From NCBI GenBank assembly GCA_016839385.1, contig JAEOUK010000110.1:1-7580 (forward strand): a stretch of 7,580 bases of DNA, given 5' to 3'. The notes below the pieces were generated by a model, which saw only the letters and a list, made by a program, of their open reading frames with translations, made no database searches and was not told where the DNA came from. The DNA comes from Promethearchaeota archaeon. Its GTDB lineage: Archaea; Asgardarchaeota; Lokiarchaeia; Sigynarchaeales; MK-D1. Below are positions 6,403 through 7,580 of the stretch, piece after piece. Both the position numbers and the translations under genes were made by a program. How positions within the stretch are numbered: the stretch's first letter is position 1; each line of letters starts with the position of its first letter.

Positions 6403-7289
6403 TAAATAGTCACCTCCTCTTCTGAATATAAAATTCGTGCAATATCATTCAAGAAAGCATCATAATTATGAATGATAATAAAAGGTGAAAAACAATACAC
6501 TATCATTTCAAATTCTGCTCGGAAGTCCATATCTTTCAGTTTGTATTGAGGTAAATATTCAAAAACAGGTTGATATTTTTTACAAACTAAATCTAACTTG
6601 CGTTTTACTTCTTCAGGTGGAATAGAAAAATCTACATCGAAGTTAAAAACAAATCTTGTAATTTCCTTTTCAAAAGCAAAATCTGCAAGATCATCCAATA
6701 TAACTCGTAATTTTTTCCAATCAATTTTTCCTCTACGTGCAGATTCGGGGTTCACATGTTTTAGGAGTACTTGGTCAGAGCGTTTAAGGTGTGATTGTCT
6801 TCGTTTAATTTCCTCTGGTAATTTGATTGTAAAGTTCTTAATTTTTGAGTCTAAAATCATCTTATTAGGAATTTTCACGATATTTCCATCAATTTTTTGA
6901 ATGATAGTATAATTTAAACCAATCTCCATAACCAGTCCTGTCACATCATCGATTTTAACTAAATCATGAATTCCAAAAGGTTTTGTGGCAATAATATGGA
7001 GTCCCGAAACAATATGTGTCATTACCTCACTTGATGCAAATCCTATGAAGATTCCTCCTACAGAGGAAATTGAAATTAAAGCTTCAGTTGAAACATCAAA
7101 GAATATAAAAAGCAGAAGTATGATAATAAGAAAACCGATTATTCGAATTAGTACCTTCAATCCATTGATAATATCCGCAGATAATCGTTGTAACCGAACA
7201 GCTCGATTTATTAAAGTTATTAGTATTCGTACAGTACCTAAAACGATTACAATAGATATTATAAACACGATTACACTCGTGGATGCCAT
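6402..7289 (-). CDS. MscS-family mechanosensitive channel (upstream gene of pair)
   Basis: This 295-residue protein has membrane segments at about 5-27 and 45-65 and a pore-lining third segment (69-102) with small residues (SSVGGIFIGFASSE). The MscS signature follows as KPFGIHDLVKI (103-113), TGLVMEIGLNYT and the pattern G-N-I-V-K-I-P-N (135-142), then KIKNFT closing the beta domain. A basic, charged insert (about 156-208) precedes the C-terminal alpha/beta domain (about 210-288). It is the more canonical of the two channels, with a Gly/Ser-containing pore helix. The role is probably osmotic pressure release. The first gene of a two-gene operon, it has a TATA-like ATTTAAAT about 27 bases ahead of ATG 7289, indicating a leaderless message, while the second gene depends on an internal ribosome binding site. 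Archaea often carry several MscS homologues; M. jannaschii has two characterised ones. Confidence 0.9.
   Translation of the reverse strand: MASTSVIVFIISIVIVLGTVRILITLINRAVRLQRLSADIINGLKVLIRIIGFLIIILLLFIFFDVSTEALISISSVGGIFIGFASSEVMTHIVSGLHIIATKPFGIHDLVKIDDVTGLVMEIGLNYTIIQKIDGNIVKIPNKMILDSKIKNFTIKLPEEIKRRQSHLKRSDQVLLKHVNPESARRGKIDWKKLRVILDDLADFAFEKEITRFVFNFDVDFSIPPEEVKRKLDLVCKKYQPVFEYLPQYKLKDMDFRAEFEMIVYCFSPFIIIHNYDAFLNDIARILYSEEEVTI
6410..6417 (-). promoter_or_regulatory. Strong ribosome binding site for the second MscS gene
   Basis: On the minus strand GGAGGTGA, a perfect complement of the archaeal 16S rRNA 3' end, ends seven bases before GTG 6402. It is embedded in the last codons (Glu-Glu-Val-Thr) of the upstream MscS gene. 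It fixes the GTG start and implies coupled translation. Confidence 0.85.
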
Positions 7290-7312
7290 AGATATCGATT
7301 GGTGAATGATCC

Positions 7313-7320
7313 ATTTAAAT
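7313..7320 (-). promoter_or_regulatory. TATA box of the MscS operon
   Basis: ATTTAAAT is centred about 27 bases ahead of ATG 7289 on the minus strand, the canonical position for a leaderless archaeal transcript. No ribosome binding site lies in between. Confidence 0.6.
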
Positions 7321-7427
7321 GAAAGTATTTGTGGGCAGTATATTCAAAAACAAAACAGTTAATGTAACTCCGCTAATCAGTTTATGAAAATTATCTCTCA
7401 AAAATTGGTTCTTTGGATTTTAGCTCA

Positions 7428-7483
7428 ATTTCAGTAAGTGAAATATTTCATACGTCTTATCATTTCAGAAACAGATAATTTCA
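7428..7483 (+). repeat. Four phased ATTTCA repeats ahead of the right-edge gene
   Basis: ATTTCA occurs at 7428, 7445, 7462 and 7478, a spacing of 17, 17 and 16 bases, ending seven bases before the TATA-like box at 7490-7496. The second copy is part of a perfect 12-base palindrome (TGAAATATTTCA, 7439-7450). The arrangement suggests a regulator array rather than random AT-rich spacer. Confidence 0.5.
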
Positions 7484-7489
7484 AATGCG

Positions 7490-7496
7490 TTTATAA
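7490..7496 (+). promoter_or_regulatory. TATA-like box of the right-edge gene
   Basis: TTTATAA is a close match to the archaeal TATA box. Transcription would start near 7519, which fits translation from ATG 7531 better than from ATG 7510. Confidence 0.5.
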
Positions 7497-7509
7497 CAAA
7501 AATTTCTGT

Positions 7510-7580
7510 ATGTTCAGTGAAGAACGCGCAATGTGGTCGAAATTTTTTGACACTTTCAAGAAGCATTTTGGTGAAGAAGT
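7510..7580 (+). CDS. Start of a gene running off the right edge, product unknown
   Basis: ATG 7510 opens a frame that stays open to the window end (23 full codons; begins MFSEERAMWSKFFDTFKKHF). A second in-frame ATG at 7531 fits the TATA box at 7490-7496 better, giving a leader of about 12 bases; GTG 7438 is also in frame but unlikely. The visible residues are aromatic and basic with no signal peptide, suggesting a cytosolic protein with an N-terminal amphipathic helix. Too little is present to assign a family. The gene is divergent from the MscS operon and sits behind the ATTTCA repeat array. Confidence 0.5.
   Translation, partial: MFSEERAMWSKFFDTFKKHFGEE

Noticed and set aside
6985..7305. 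106-residue plus-strand frame antisense to the first MscS gene
   Set aside because: Its codons mirror the membrane segments of the MscS gene, whose motifs, promoter and downstream coupling are all convincing. The same applies to the plus-strand frames at 6598-6900 and 5999-6217.
7319..7387. 22-codon plus-strand frame near the MscS promoter
   Set aside because: Very short, without ribosome binding site or TATA box at the right distance, and it overlaps the TATA box of the MscS operon.
1..7580. A defence island, CRISPR array or mobile element
   Set aside because: No repeat-spacer array, transposase, integrase, nuclease or terminal inverted repeats were seen. The HIRAN protein alone is not evidence for a defence system.

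Overview
The window looks like a piece of an AT-rich archaeal chromosome (roughly one third G+C by eye). The reasons are: TATA-like boxes about 27 bases ahead of several start codons that lack a ribosome binding site (leaderless genes), GGAGGTGA-type ribosome binding sites where genes do have leaders, T-run terminators, a secreted von Willebrand A (VWA) protein with a C-terminal membrane anchor, and an RPA-type OB-fold protein. The gene types (large VWA surface protein, paired MscS channels, membrane protein with a C-terminal zinc ribbon) would suit an Asgard or related archaeon. That placement is inference, because no taxonomic marker gene is present.

Layout from left to right. 1-2103 (+): most of a VWA surface protein whose start lies before the window. 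2104-2471: a 368-base spacer with T-run terminators and a possible 46-residue single-span membrane peptide. 2472-3149 (-): an LpxH/YbbF-like metallophosphoesterase. A divergent promoter region follows. 3293-4420 (+): a protein with two duplicated OB-folds and a C-terminal HIRAN domain, preceded by a perfect 10-bp dyad centred on the predicted transcription start. 4542-5384 (+): a six-span membrane protein with a C-terminal zinc ribbon. 5392-6402 and 6402-7289 (-): two MscS-type channel genes in one translationally coupled operon. 7290-7509: a promoter region with four ATTTCA repeats at 17/17/16-base spacing, leading to the start of another plus-strand gene at the right edge.

The genes do not form one obvious pathway. 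Three separate themes are visible: cell envelope (VWA protein, phosphoesterase, zinc-ribbon membrane protein, mechanosensitive channels), DNA maintenance (OB-OB-HIRAN protein) and local regulation (dyad, phased repeats, coupled start). The most original item is the OB-OB-HIRAN protein. It joins two single-strand-DNA-type folds to a domain known in eukaryotic HLTF for binding 3' DNA ends, with no helicase or nuclease attached, and has a candidate operator at its own promoter. No RNA genes, CRISPR arrays, insertion sequences or replication origins were seen.
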